Assembly: GCA_002336485.1 (NCBI GenBank)
Contig: DDCZ01000084.1
Coordinates: forward strand, 61,551 to 125,550
Direction of reading: 5' to 3'
Length of the DNA: 64,000 nucleotides
DNA from: Flavobacteriales bacterium UBA1993
Lineage (GTDB): Bacteria > Bacteroidota > Bacteroidia > Flavobacteriales_G > Salibacteraceae
The notes under the pieces were generated by a model. That model did not search any database. It saw nothing but the letters and a program-made list of their open reading frames with translations, and was not told the DNA's origin. Numbering within the stretch: the first letter of the stretch is position 1; each line of letters starts with the position of its first letter. Shown in pieces: positions 27,167 through 35,863 of the stretch. A program made the position numbers and the translations under genes.

Positions 27167-28350
27167 AAATTCGAATATTAATATCAATGGTTCTCTCACT
27201 AAGCCTAATAGGTTGCGAAGGTTTTTTTGGCGATAAGACCGACATCAGTTTTATCGATACACCCGAATTTACCAATCGAGATGTGGCCTATGTTCCTATT
27301 CAACCAATTATTGAAGGGTTTCAAAGTCCTTCGGACGTTCTGGCTGGGTTTGACGGACTGATTTACGTTGTTGATGCTGGCACTGAAGAAATAATCGCCT
27401 ATGATCAAGCGGGGCGAGAACAAGGGCGATTTAGCCTTCCGGGTGTTCAAAAAATTGCCATGGATCGGAAGCTTAATCTTCTTGCAATTGGAACATTTGA
27501 CACGATAATAAATGAAGTGCCATACGAACTATCCACCATTTATCGAGTTAACCTGAGCACGTCTTCGGGTTTCGGATTACAACATGCCGAAGTCACGAAT
27601 AAGCTGGTTCATCCATACTATTTTAAAAGCAGTTTCAGCAGTGTTGACGCAGAGGTTCAATTCACATCAGTTGATGTCAATTCCGACAACTCATATTACG
27701 CCACTCGCATCGGCCCAAGAGATAATGACAATCAAATAGGCGGCCCTGATGATGGTGTTGTAATATTTAACAAGGCCGACGAGTACGTAAGCAATGTTTT
27801 TGTCTCCACAAACAATGGCTTTTTCAGGGGTTATTTTCAAACACCGTTGTGCCTTGCCACATACGCGAAACCGCCTCAAAGCCCTAGTGTTAGCGAAAGC
27901 AAAGACTTCTTCATCGCAATGGCAGACCCTTCGTTGCCTATAAAAGTACAGGCCATTCAATTTAATGAAAGCGAGTTTGGATCATCATTCAACGTGCAAT
28001 TCTTAGATTTTTCGGACACCTCCGAAGCCAACGATTTTCTGTATCGACCTGGTAGGTTTCAAAACCCTGTTGACATTACAATCACCGGTGATGGCACGAA
28101 CTACATTTTCGTACTCGATGCGGGGTCAGACTCTCTCTATCAGTTCACCTCAACTGGTAAAGAAGGTATAAACCCTCCTCCGGGATCATCAGAAACCAAA
28201 AACATAATCGCTTCGTTTGGCGGCACTGGGCAGGAAGCCACGCAGTTCAATAACCCTAGCGCGATTGCTTATTTGGATCAAATAGTATATGTCTGTGACC
28301 AAGGAAATGGAAGGCTCTTAAGGTTTAAGCTTACCACCGATTTTGATTAA
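27163..28350 (+). CDS. Lipoprotein with NHL-type beta-propeller
   Basis: A 395-residue lipoprotein. Seen: a signal with lipobox LIGC (Cys18), then repeated NHL-like blades: FQSPSDVLAGFDGLIYVVDAG (about 45-66), FQNPVDITITGDGTNYIFVLDAG (about 300-322) and FNNPSAIAYLDQIVYVCDQGNGRLLRFK (about 364-391), each with the N-P-x-(D/A)-(I/V) entry and D-x-G turn of NHL repeats. Such propellers bind partners or ligands and are rarely enzymes. It overlaps the PorV/PorQ-family gene by 4 bp and the next gene by 8 bp, so the set is translationally coupled. Surface exposure is inferred. Confidence 0.78.
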   Translation: MKIRILISMVLSLSLIGCEGFFGDKTDISFIDTPEFTNRDVAYVPIQPIIEGFQSPSDVLAGFDGLIYVVDAGTEEIIAYDQAGREQGRFSLPGVQKIAMDRKLNLLAIGTFDTIINEVPYELSTIYRVNLSTSSGFGLQHAEVTNKLVHPYYFKSSFSSVDAEVQFTSVDVNSDNSYYATRIGPRDNDNQIGGPDDGVVIFNKADEYVSNVFVSTNNGFFRGYFQTPLCLATYAKPPQSPSVSESKDFFIAMADPSLPIKVQAIQFNESEFGSSFNVQFLDFSDTSEANDFLYRPGRFQNPVDITITGDGTNYIFVLDAGSDSLYQFTSTGKEGINPPPGSSETKNIIASFGGTGQEATQFNNPSAIAYLDQIVYVCDQGNGRLLRFKLTTDFD

Positions 28351-29011
28351 GACTCTATTAATTCTCATCGTTACAATAATCAGCCTGTCCAATTTTGCAC
28401 AAGATTCGACAAGGTCTCATTGGCACGTTTTGGGTTTGGATTTAACCGCAACACCCAGCTTTAGTCAAGATGATTTTAGAAAATTGAATCTAATTGTCTC
28501 GGATGAGGTGGTGGTCGATAAACGTTCAGTTCAAACCGTCGCTGGATTGGGCTACACTTTTTTCAAATGGTTTAAGAATCCATTGATGCCAAGCTTTGGC
28601 TTTCATGCTGGCGTTGGGCGTCTTCTTCGTTTCAAGGAATATAGCGTGAGTCCTGTGCTACACCCATTTAGCCTTCGCACCTTTTCAGGAAACATTTTCA
28701 TCGGAGGGGTTGCAGTCAGGGCCAGCTGGAAATTAAAGAGAACACCGATAATTAACCTTGGCAAAACAGGTCTCTCCTTTAATGTACACGGCAGCGCCAA
28801 TCTTGATAAATTTTTTGGTAGCTCATCTCAGTTGAATCAAACGAATTTCGTCCCATACGGACAAGTAGGGACTAGTCTATTATTAATGGGAAAGAATAAA
28901 GTCACTGGCGATTATATGTCGCATCCGATTCTTTCCTTTGATGCTGGGTTATCAAAACTCAGCGTGACCACATTTAGAGTATTTACAATAATCCCAATAA
29001 CGGAATGGTAA
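28343..29011 (+). CDS. Predicted small outer-membrane beta-barrel protein, function unknown
   Basis: A 222-residue protein, family not recognised. A TTG start at 28343 overlaps the previous stop by 8 bp and gives the signal peptide MIKTLLILIVTIISLSNFAQ. Alternating strands (WHVLGLDLTATPSF, VAGLGYTFFKWF, SFGFHAGVGRLL, FIGGVAVRASWKLK, SFNVHGSANLDKFF, YGQVGTSLLL) suggest a small 8- to 10-strand barrel. It overlaps the endonuclease gene by 7 bp and is almost certainly cotranscribed with the receptor and propeller genes. Confidence 0.65.
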   Translation: MIKTLLILIVTIISLSNFAQDSTRSHWHVLGLDLTATPSFSQDDFRKLNLIVSDEVVVDKRSVQTVAGLGYTFFKWFKNPLMPSFGFHAGVGRLLRFKEYSVSPVLHPFSLRTFSGNIFIGGVAVRASWKLKRTPIINLGKTGLSFNVHGSANLDKFFGSSSQLNQTNFVPYGQVGTSLLLMGKNKVTGDYMSHPILSFDAGLSKLSVTTFRVFTIIPITEW

Positions 29012-31236
29012 TCAAAAAACTTCTTCTCGGAACCCTAGTATGCTTTACCCTAGATGGGTTGGCACAAACGACGCTTCCAACATCTTTTGACTTTGCAACT
29101 GCCCCAGCTACCATGCCAACTGGATGGACCACGAACTCAACAGCCAACTATTCAACAGGCCTAGCTGATTTGTCTGGAGGAACAAGCAGAGCTGGAAAGC
29201 TGCAATCAACAGGACATAAAATCACCATTAATTTTTACGACGAACCGGGCGAGGTTAGCTATTTCCTTAAAAGCTACGGAACGGCTTCGTTTATGGGAAC
29301 TTTTAGGGTAGAGGAGTCGGTGAATGGAACTACCTGGTCAACACTTGACACGTATAACAGCAATTCATTTGATGATAGTTGGACAGAATATAACAGCACA
29401 CCCGACCCCGACTCTCGCTATATCCGATTCAACCTCACAAACAAAGTCTCTGGAACAAACGTCGGAATTGACAATGTTGAAATCGTGCAATATGTAGGAC
29501 CAGAACAAGAAATCAACGCGGTTTATGAATCGGAAAACGTGCCAAATTCATCTGGAATTCAGTTTGCCGAGGCGCTTTCTTCCACCTATGAAGTGAAACT
29601 TGGGATTGAAAACTTAGGTACAGACAGCACCTTGCAACTAGGCAGCATTACATTGAGTGGTTCTGCCATGGGAGATTATACCATAACGAGTAGCCCATCC
29701 AGCATTCCCGCCGAAGATGCGGACACCATTACAATCGAGTTCACGCCAACGGTGATGGGAAATAGACCTGCCCAAATTTCCATTGCGAACAACGACCAAA
29801 ACGAAGATCCGTATCAAATAAATTTGAATGGCGTAGGTGGGCTATCAGCTTCCGAACCAGGCGCGAACCCAGGCTCTGCCAGTACCACATATCTTAAAAC
29901 TTGGAGGGCAAATGGCACCTTTGATCTAGTTACTGCGGACGGCTATATCACACTTATGCGCATCGGCGCTGCGGTAACGGATATTCCAGTAGACGGCATG
30001 TCCTACACTCTAGGAGAAGGAATTGGCAACTCAAAGGTGGTTGGTGTTGGCCCAAACAATAGTTTCCGAATTCGATCTGCAAGTGCGGAGACCGATTATC
30101 ATGTAAGCATATTTGCATACAATGGCAGCGGCACCTTAACCAACTATCGCACATCCGATCCGCTCGAGGATATCGTATCAACCCCAGTGGCATCGATGGA
30201 TGATGCGCAATACTGGAATGGTATTGATGAAACATCTTCTTCTTTTGTGGACGACCTAAACGACTTGATAAACAGCCACAGCGTACGATTTTACAGCAAC
30301 TACGATGAGGATATGGTGCCAGGTTTTTTGGCTCGTGATACAGGCTCAGGACAGGAAGTAATAACTGGCGTATACAGCACCGAAAATGCCATTTATTCAC
30401 CACCATTTGATTGGTCCAGCACCAACACGAATCGAGAACATACACTGCCAGCCAGTTGGATGCCAAGTGCAGGAAATTCTGGAACTCCTGAGTATCAAGA
30501 TTATCATCACCTCTTCCCAACCATCGCAACTACAAATAGCCAACGAAGCAATAGACCTCTGGCTGAAGTGGTAAATGTGACAAACTCTTATGGAGGAAGC
30601 AAGGCCGGAACGGACGCTAACGGCAACTCCGTGTACGAACCTCGTGATAGTCAGAAAGGAGATGCAGCACGTGCAATCATGTACATGATGACAGCGTATG
30701 ATTGGGCTCGATCCGAGCTTCAATCAAATGGGCCAAATCAAAATATGAACGTGCTTTTAGATTGGCACTTTTCTGACATGCCCTCCCCGTTTGAGCGTTC
30801 TCGTAATGATTATATCGACAGTCTTCAAGGAAATCGAAATCCGTTTGTGGACAGTATTCATTGGGTCTGCTACATAGACTTTAAAACGATGTCCTATAAA
30901 GCCGACCCCGACTCAACCTGTCTTGCGCTAAGCGGTGTTGTGGTAGAGCAACCTACCGACACAACAGACTCCACTATTTCGATCGGCCAAATTAACAGTG
31001 ATTTAATCTGGGGTTTGTACCCTAATCCAACTTCAGATGCTGTTGTCATTTCTGGATTTGATTCTTATTCGTACCGGTTAATGAATTTACTTGGGGAAAC
31101 AATCCAAATGGGATCAAAGTTGAGAAGTGAACCCATCTCGGTTTCTGACTTAGCAGCTGGATCGTATTTTATCGAAATTGTTGATGGCGAAAAAACTTAC
31201 GGGTTCAAGAAACTAGTGGTAATCGACGACATCTAA
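29005..31236 (+). CDS. Secreted endonuclease I family nuclease with T9SS type A sorting domain
   Basis: A 743-residue extracellular nuclease, last of the eight-gene run. Domain order: signal peptide (1-21, DGLAQ); a choice-of-anchor-type beta domain (about 25-165); a choice-of-anchor D/ASH-like domain (about 168-282); an Fn3-like linker (about 300-390); the endonuclease I domain (about 400-650); and a T9SS type A sorting domain (about 670-743, LYPNPTSDAVVI). Endonuclease I motifs are clear: REHTLPASW (catalytic His near 477, beta-beta-alpha metal motif), DYHHLFPTIATTNSQRSN and SLQGNRNPFVD, matching the arrangement in Vvn/EndA nucleases. It probably cleaves DNA (perhaps RNA) outside the cell. 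Convergent with ybfF-like hydrolase, 2 bp apart. Confidence 0.9.
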   Translation: MVIKKLLLGTLVCFTLDGLAQTTLPTSFDFATAPATMPTGWTTNSTANYSTGLADLSGGTSRAGKLQSTGHKITINFYDEPGEVSYFLKSYGTASFMGTFRVEESVNGTTWSTLDTYNSNSFDDSWTEYNSTPDPDSRYIRFNLTNKVSGTNVGIDNVEIVQYVGPEQEINAVYESENVPNSSGIQFAEALSSTYEVKLGIENLGTDSTLQLGSITLSGSAMGDYTITSSPSSIPAEDADTITIEFTPTVMGNRPAQISIANNDQNEDPYQINLNGVGGLSASEPGANPGSASTTYLKTWRANGTFDLVTADGYITLMRIGAAVTDIPVDGMSYTLGEGIGNSKVVGVGPNNSFRIRSASAETDYHVSIFAYNGSGTLTNYRTSDPLEDIVSTPVASMDDAQYWNGIDETSSSFVDDLNDLINSHSVRFYSNYDEDMVPGFLARDTGSGQEVITGVYSTENAIYSPPFDWSSTNTNREHTLPASWMPSAGNSGTPEYQDYHHLFPTIATTNSQRSNRPLAEVVNVTNSYGGSKAGTDANGNSVYEPRDSQKGDAARAIMYMMTAYDWARSELQSNGPNQNMNVLLDWHFSDMPSPFERSRNDYIDSLQGNRNPFVDSIHWVCYIDFKTMSYKADPDSTCLALSGVVVEQPTDTTDSTISIGQINSDLIWGLYPNPTSDAVVISGFDSYSYRLMNLLGETIQMGSKLRSEPISVSDLAAGSYFIEIVDGEKTYGFKKLVVIDDI

Positions 31237-31238
31237 GC

Positions 31239-32000
31239 TTAGGTTGAGAGGAAGTCTCTGACTGCAGCAACGAATTCCCGAGGCTTTTCAGCGTGAAGCC
31301 AATGTCCCGCACCATCAATGGTTGCTAGATATGAATTTGGAAAAAGCATGCGTATGTCAGGCCAATCGCTATCTGTGATATAGTTTGAATTCCCTCCTCG
31401 AATAAACAAGGAATCGCCCTCGTAATCCAACTCATCTAGCGCCTCACCAACGTTCTCAATGTTCGCCTCAATAGAGTCGAGATTAAAACGCCAAGCAAAG
31501 GAGTGTCGATCTGGGTGAAACAGACTTTTCATTAGGAATTGTCGCACCCCAGGTTCATCCAAAAATGGAATCATGTATGCTTCGGCATCGGTGCGTTTTT
31601 TCAATTCATCAAGCGGTACAGCCCTCAACGCTGCGAGCACATCTTGATGGTGCACGGCGTAAAACTTGGGACCAATATCCGCCACGATAAGTTTATCAAC
31701 TCTACTTGGGAACTCCTGGGCAAGTTTAATGGCGACCTTCCCACCCATAGAGTGACCAAGTATATGCGCTGAATCGAGGTTAAGGCTATCCATTAATTCG
31801 ATTACATCATGCACCATGGAGTCGTAAGAATGCACATCGCTATGTGGCGAACGACCATGATTTCGGGCATCAACGAGAATGACCTTGTAAGCATCTTCCA
31901 TTAGCCGGCCTGGAGCCTGCCAATTATCCAGCATTCCCATCAATCCGTGTAGAATTACAATGGGCTTCCCTTCGCCAAGAATCTTATAATTTAACTTCAT
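31239..32000 (-). CDS. Alpha/beta-fold hydrolase (YbfF-like esterase)
   Basis: A 253-residue alpha/beta hydrolase resembling the YbfF/ABHD11 esterases. Seen: the oxyanion-hole motif VILHGLMG (about 15-22); VDARNHGRSPHSD; the nucleophile elbow LGHSMGGK with catalytic Ser (about 87); and catalytic His in IDGAGHWLHAEKP (about 233). The acid residue is likely in FIRGGNSNYITDSD. The substrate cannot be told from sequence. It overlaps the upstream pdxJ by 4 bp (ATGA), a linkage seen in other Bacteroidetes. Confidence 0.9.
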   Translation of the reverse strand: MKLNYKILGEGKPIVILHGLMGMLDNWQAPGRLMEDAYKVILVDARNHGRSPHSDVHSYDSMVHDVIELMDSLNLDSAHILGHSMGGKVAIKLAQEFPSRVDKLIVADIGPKFYAVHHQDVLAALRAVPLDELKKRTDAEAYMIPFLDEPGVRQFLMKSLFHPDRHSFAWRFNLDSIEANIENVGEALDELDYEGDSLFIRGGNSNYITDSDWPDIRMLFPNSYLATIDGAGHWLHAEKPREFVAAVRDFLST

Positions 32001-32710
32001 TGCAGCTTCGCCAAATACATTTGAACTGTATTCTCTAGACCAAAGTACAGCGCATCAGAAATTAACGCATGCCCAATCGATACTTCGTCTAGGTAAGGGA
32101 GGTGGTCATGAAAAAAACGAAGGTTTTCAAGACTTAAATCATGTCCAGCATTAATCATTAAACCACAACTCTGGGCACATTTAGCGGCCTCTATAAAGGG
32201 TGAAACCGCTGCATCTGGATCATTAAGAAACTGAAGGGCAAAAGGCTCTGTATATAACTCAACACACTCAACCCCAAGATCGGCAGCGGCATTAATTCGC
32301 CCACTATCTGTATCAATAAAAATGGATGTCCTAATGCCATGACTTTTCAATTCTGCTACCACCTCTCCAAGAAATGATTGATTTTTTATCGTATCCCATC
32401 CCGAGTTGCTCGTTATCGCATCGGGCGCATCTGGAACAAGCGTAGCTTGATCTGCCTTTGATTCAATTACAAGGTCAAGCCAAGCTCTTGAAGGGTATCC
32501 TTCAACATTGAGTTCGGTCCTAACTACAGGTCTAAGTTGACGAACGTCTTCGTATCTAATATGACGTTCATCTGGACGCGGGTGAACGGTAATCCCTTGA
32601 CCACCAAATGATTCTATTCGTCTTGCGGCTTCCAATAAATTTGGAATCACACCTCCACGCGCATTTCGAATGGTGGCGATTTTATTGATATTAACACTCA
32701 ATCTTGTCAT
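31997..32710 (-). CDS. pdxJ: Pyridoxine 5'-phosphate synthase
   Basis: A 237-residue TIM-barrel enzyme that condenses 1-deoxyxylulose 5-phosphate with 3-amino-2-oxopropyl phosphate to form pyridoxine 5'-phosphate in the DXP-dependent B6 pathway. Seen: LSVNINKIATIRNARGG at the N-terminus, GITVHPRPDERHIRYEDV (catalytic His and phosphate site), ELNVEGYP and the C-terminal INAGHDLSLENL and EVSIGHALISDAL. Length matches PdxJ (about 240). It is transcribed divergently from the CBS gene across 146 bp and coupled to the downstream hydrolase. Confidence 0.97.
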   Translation of the reverse strand: MTRLSVNINKIATIRNARGGVIPNLLEAARRIESFGGQGITVHPRPDERHIRYEDVRQLRPVVRTELNVEGYPSRAWLDLVIESKADQATLVPDAPDAITSNSGWDTIKNQSFLGEVVAELKSHGIRTSIFIDTDSGRINAAADLGVECVELYTEPFALQFLNDPDAAVSPFIEAAKCAQSCGLMINAGHDLSLENLRFFHDHLPYLDEVSIGHALISDALYFGLENTVQMYLAKLQ

Positions 32711-32795
32711 GGTACGTTTCTACTTTTCTAGAGGGCCCTTTTTGAACGTATGGGAAGCTGAGGACATCCACGCTACGATTCGTAAAAATTTCCTG

Positions 32796-32803
32796 TAGGT
32801 TTG
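32796..32803 (+). promoter_or_regulatory. Candidate -7 promoter element upstream of the CBS-nadK run
   Basis: TAGGTTTG is an exact TAnnTTTG match, 53 nt before the ATG at 32857 in the divergent pdxJ/CBS gap. No matching element was found for pdxJ on the other strand. Confidence 0.4.
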
Positions 32804-32856
32804 CTTGCAAATGAAGGCAAATCACCGTCTTTAGTACAGATCGATTCGAATAAAAA

Positions 32857-33519
32857 ATGTTAGCTGAAGAATTAATTGTTGACCACATTCCTCCCTTGAA
32901 ACCAACCGACACGGGTGAAACTGCCCTGAATTGGATGGACGATTACAAGGTAAGGCACCTCACCGTTGTTGACAACACAAAGTACCTAGGCACGATATCG
33001 GAAAGCGATGTCCTGGGTTTATCAGACCCGAGTGATGAAGTTGGTCGCCATCGAGAGATGCTCTCTCCCATTTTTGTGATGCAGAACCAACACATTTTCG
33101 AAGTGGTTAAAGTTGTAAACGACCACAAGCTGAGCATCATTCCGGTACTCGATGAGAACGAAGAATACCTTGGCGCGATTACCATCGCGCAGTTGATGAA
33201 AATCATTGCCGATATGCCCGTCGCAAATAATCCAGGCGGAATCATCGTACTAGAGTTAAACAACAATGATTATTCACTGCCGCATATCGCGAGCATTATT
33301 GAAGAGAATAACACTAAGATTCTCGGCACATTCGTCACGTCTCATCCAGACAGCACCAAAATGCACTTAACCATCAAGGTTACCAGCGTTGACATTGCGT
33401 CCATAATAGCGTCGCTACAGAGACATGAGTATTCGATCACTTTCTCGAACGATAGTGGTCGGGCTGGAGCAGATCTTCGCGACCGGTTCGATTCATTTAT
33501 GAACTATATGAACATATAG
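32857..33519 (+). CDS. CBS-pair protein with C-terminal ACT-like region
   Basis: A 220-residue cytoplasmic protein, similar in layout to AcuB-type proteins. Two CBS motifs (about residues 5-60 and 70-130: VRHLTVVDNTKYLGTISESDVLGL and LSIIPVLDENEEYLGAITIAQLM) would bind an adenine nucleotide. The C-terminal 80 residues (GIIVLELNNNDYSLPHIASIIEENN, KMHLTIKV) look like an ACT fold. It is the first gene of the CBS-Omp85-nadK-porG-uppS-bamA cluster typical of Bacteroidetes; the role there is not established. An energy- or ligand-sensing regulator is inferred. Confidence 0.83.
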   Translation: MLAEELIVDHIPPLKPTDTGETALNWMDDYKVRHLTVVDNTKYLGTISESDVLGLSDPSDEVGRHREMLSPIFVMQNQHIFEVVKVVNDHKLSIIPVLDENEEYLGAITIAQLMKIIADMPVANNPGGIIVLELNNNDYSLPHIASIIEENNTKILGTFVTSHPDSTKMHLTIKVTSVDIASIIASLQRHEYSITFSNDSGRAGADLRDRFDSFMNYMNI

Positions 33520-33522
33520 GCC

Positions 33523-34923
33523 TTGAAGCCTTTCGCCTTTCTCGTAGTTCTTCTTTTGGCCAGCGGTTTGAGTTTTTCGCAATCGCACGCGATAAGAATC
33601 ACGGACATTACGGTCAGTGGTAATCAACGAACAAAAGACTTCGTTATACTCAGGGAGGTTCCTTTAGCCATTGGTGATAGCTTACATGTTACCCAGTTTG
33701 AAACAGCGGAAAAAGACATCATTCGAAACGTAACCAACACGGGACTCACCAATTTCGTCGACGTCGAATTCGTAACCATAGATTCGGCCACCGCAGTGTG
33801 CAACATCACGATTCTCGAACGGTGGTTTATTTGGCCCAATCTCATTTTCAATTTGAGGGAGACCAATTTTAATAGTTGGTGGGAAAGCAAGGACTTCGAG
33901 CGTATTGATTATGGGTTCTCAATTGATGATTACAACTTTAGAGGCCGCAAGGAAAAACTGAGCATTAAGTTTCAAAATGGCTGGACGCGCAAAATTGGAA
34001 TCAATTATCAAATTCCGGGATTAAACAAGAAGCGCACGCTTGGCGGCGGAATTGAAATCTATTATGCAAACAATCGTGAGGTTAATCATCAAATCCGATT
34101 TGAGGCGGATAGTGTATTCAACAAACGCGACTTTCTGAAAACGAAATCCATTATTCAAGAGGAAATTGTAGGAAAACTGAAAATAGAATATCGTCCACGG
34201 TTCCTGAATATACATCGGTGGATAGGTGGCGTCGAGACCATCATTATTGATGACACGATTCGCGATGCCAATCCCAATTATCTCAGTCCTGGTTCCACTC
34301 GATCACAGTTTATTTATCTCAGCTATGGATTTAAGCGCGAAACACGAGATAATCGTGCTTATCCATTGACAGGATATATTATTGATGGGTCATTGGATCA
34401 GCGTGGCATTGGCCTTCTTAATAAAAACGATGTTTTTTTAACGGAATTAAAGTTGACCATAAATCAGCATTTACCACTTGGGGGTCGGTGGTTCTTTGGC
34501 CACGGCTTAAAAACTAAAACCACGCTTCTAGGAGATCCGCCTTACTATTTTCAGAGGGGAATTGGGTATGGTTCGAACAACATTCGAGGATATGAACTTT
34601 ATGTAATCGACGGTCAGCATTATGGACTATATAAGTCCAATTTGAAATATCAATTGATTAAAAAAAACACGATCGATTTGAAGACGCTTTTTAAGAAGTT
34701 CGACAAGTTTCACTATTCCCTATTTTTGAACGTGTTTGGCGATGCCGGATATACAGTGGACAATTTGAACGCCGCAAACAATCCATTGGCCAACAAGATT
34801 CAATATGGATATGGTCTAGGATTGGATTTCGTCAGCTATTACGACCTAGTCATTCGCTTCGAAGGATCTATAAATGCACTCAGAGAACCCGGCTTTTACA
34901 TCAATTTCACAAAACCAATTTAA
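33523..34923 (+). CDS. Omp85-superfamily outer-membrane protein with one POTRA-like domain
   Basis: A 466-residue protein, family name not recognised. A TTG start at 33523 gives the signal peptide MKPFAFLVVLLLASGLSFSQ; it lies 3 bp after the CBS stop. Seen: one POTRA-like domain (about 22-105, ITDITVSGNQRTKDFVILREVPLAIGD, then ITILERWF) and a barrel (about 130-466) with the Omp85-like end FYINFTKPI, plus the inner L6-like IRGYELY. BamA has five POTRAs and is present separately downstream. The shorter layout recalls TamA/TpsB-like members. Its position before nadK is common in the phylum. Confidence 0.78.
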   Translation: MKPFAFLVVLLLASGLSFSQSHAIRITDITVSGNQRTKDFVILREVPLAIGDSLHVTQFETAEKDIIRNVTNTGLTNFVDVEFVTIDSATAVCNITILERWFIWPNLIFNLRETNFNSWWESKDFERIDYGFSIDDYNFRGRKEKLSIKFQNGWTRKIGINYQIPGLNKKRTLGGGIEIYYANNREVNHQIRFEADSVFNKRDFLKTKSIIQEEIVGKLKIEYRPRFLNIHRWIGGVETIIIDDTIRDANPNYLSPGSTRSQFIYLSYGFKRETRDNRAYPLTGYIIDGSLDQRGIGLLNKNDVFLTELKLTINQHLPLGGRWFFGHGLKTKTTLLGDPPYYFQRGIGYGSNNIRGYELYVIDGQHYGLYKSNLKYQLIKKNTIDLKTLFKKFDKFHYSLFLNVFGDAGYTVDNLNAANNPLANKIQYGYGLGLDFVSYYDLVIRFEGSINALREPGFYINFTKPI

Positions 34924-35807
34924 TGTCAAGAATAGCCTTATTCGGTAGACAATTTAGCGAAGAACATAACGATTCGATAACGCAGTTTCTATCCATTCTC
35001 AAGGAAAGAAAGGTGGTTTTTAGTGTCTATACTCCATTCTTAAATTTTCTCGATGAGAATCTAACTATTGAGCGATCCCAATTCGCAGAGTATGACAAGG
35101 AAAATTTCGACGCAACTGCATTTGACGTGATGATTTCCGTCGGCGGGGATGGAACCATGCTGGAATGCGCGACATTGATCTGCGACTCTGAACTACCGAT
35201 TCTAGGGCTGAACACAGGACGTTTGGGTTTTTTATCCAGCATCAGTTTGGAGCACATGAGAGAGGCAATTGACCAAATTGTTTCTGGAGCCTTTATGACC
35301 GATCATCGTAGTCTGATTAAACTAGAAACGGAGCAAGGAATTTTTGGGAAGGAAAACTTTGCTCTGAATGAGTTAACGGTTCACAAGAAGGATACGCAAT
35401 CCATGATCGTGATTCATGCCTATGTCGATGGTAAATTTCTGAACACCTATTGGGCTGACGGACTAATTATTGCGACCCCAACGGGTTCAACCGCATACTC
35501 ATTGAGTTGTGGCGGACCAATTATTTTACCAAGCTCTTCAAATTTCATCATTACACCTGTCGCACCTCACAATTTGAATGTAAGACCCGTTCTTATTTCA
35601 GATCAAAGCACCGTTACCTTACGAGTCGAAGGCAGAAGCGAAAATTTTCTCATCTCGCTTGATTCTAGATCGGCTACAATCGAGGCCCAAACCGTCCTGA
35701 CTCTTAGTAAACACAGCTTCGGGGTAAATCTAATCCGATTGAAAAACCACAGTTTTTTGAAAACATTGAGAAACAAACTAAACTGGGGGTTAGACAAGCG
35801 GAATTAA
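34923..35807 (+). CDS. nadK: NAD kinase
   Basis: A 294-residue cytoplasmic enzyme that phosphorylates NAD to NADP using ATP or polyphosphate. Seen: the catalytic GGDGT motif at residues 74-78 with MLECAT following; GLNTGRLGFLSS; FALNELTVHK (conserved NE); and the TPTGSTAYSLSCGGPI signature. Length is normal for bacterial NadK. The ATG overlaps the previous stop by one base (TAATG), implying reinitiation. It sits between two envelope genes in an arrangement common to Bacteroidetes. Confidence 0.97.
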   Translation: MSRIALFGRQFSEEHNDSITQFLSILKERKVVFSVYTPFLNFLDENLTIERSQFAEYDKENFDATAFDVMISVGGDGTMLECATLICDSELPILGLNTGRLGFLSSISLEHMREAIDQIVSGAFMTDHRSLIKLETEQGIFGKENFALNELTVHKKDTQSMIVIHAYVDGKFLNTYWADGLIIATPTGSTAYSLSCGGPIILPSSSNFIITPVAPHNLNVRPVLISDQSTVTLRVEGRSENFLISLDSRSATIEAQTVLTLSKHSFGVNLIRLKNHSFLKTLRNKLNWGLDKRN

Positions 35808-35836
35808 ATTCGCTTCAAACCACGTTGTCAAACCAT

Positions 35837-35844
35837 TATATTTG
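35837..35844 (+). promoter_or_regulatory. Candidate -7 promoter element of the first PorG-like gene
   Basis: TATATTTG, an exact TAnnTTTG match, ends 19 nt before the ATG at 35864. It lies downstream of an alternative TTG start at 35825, which is therefore unlikely to be used. Confidence 0.5.
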
Positions 35845-35863
35845 CGCTTCAACTCTGCACGGG

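Noticed and set aside
29954..30529. 191-residue open frame on the minus strand
   Set aside because: Lies inside the endonuclease gene on the opposite strand, has a Cys/His/Arg-rich non-protein-like composition, and the sense strand has clear domain motifs.
35825..35863. Upstream in-frame TTG start for the first PorG-like gene
   Set aside because: It lies upstream of the TATATTTG promoter box and would spoil the signal peptide starting at 35864.
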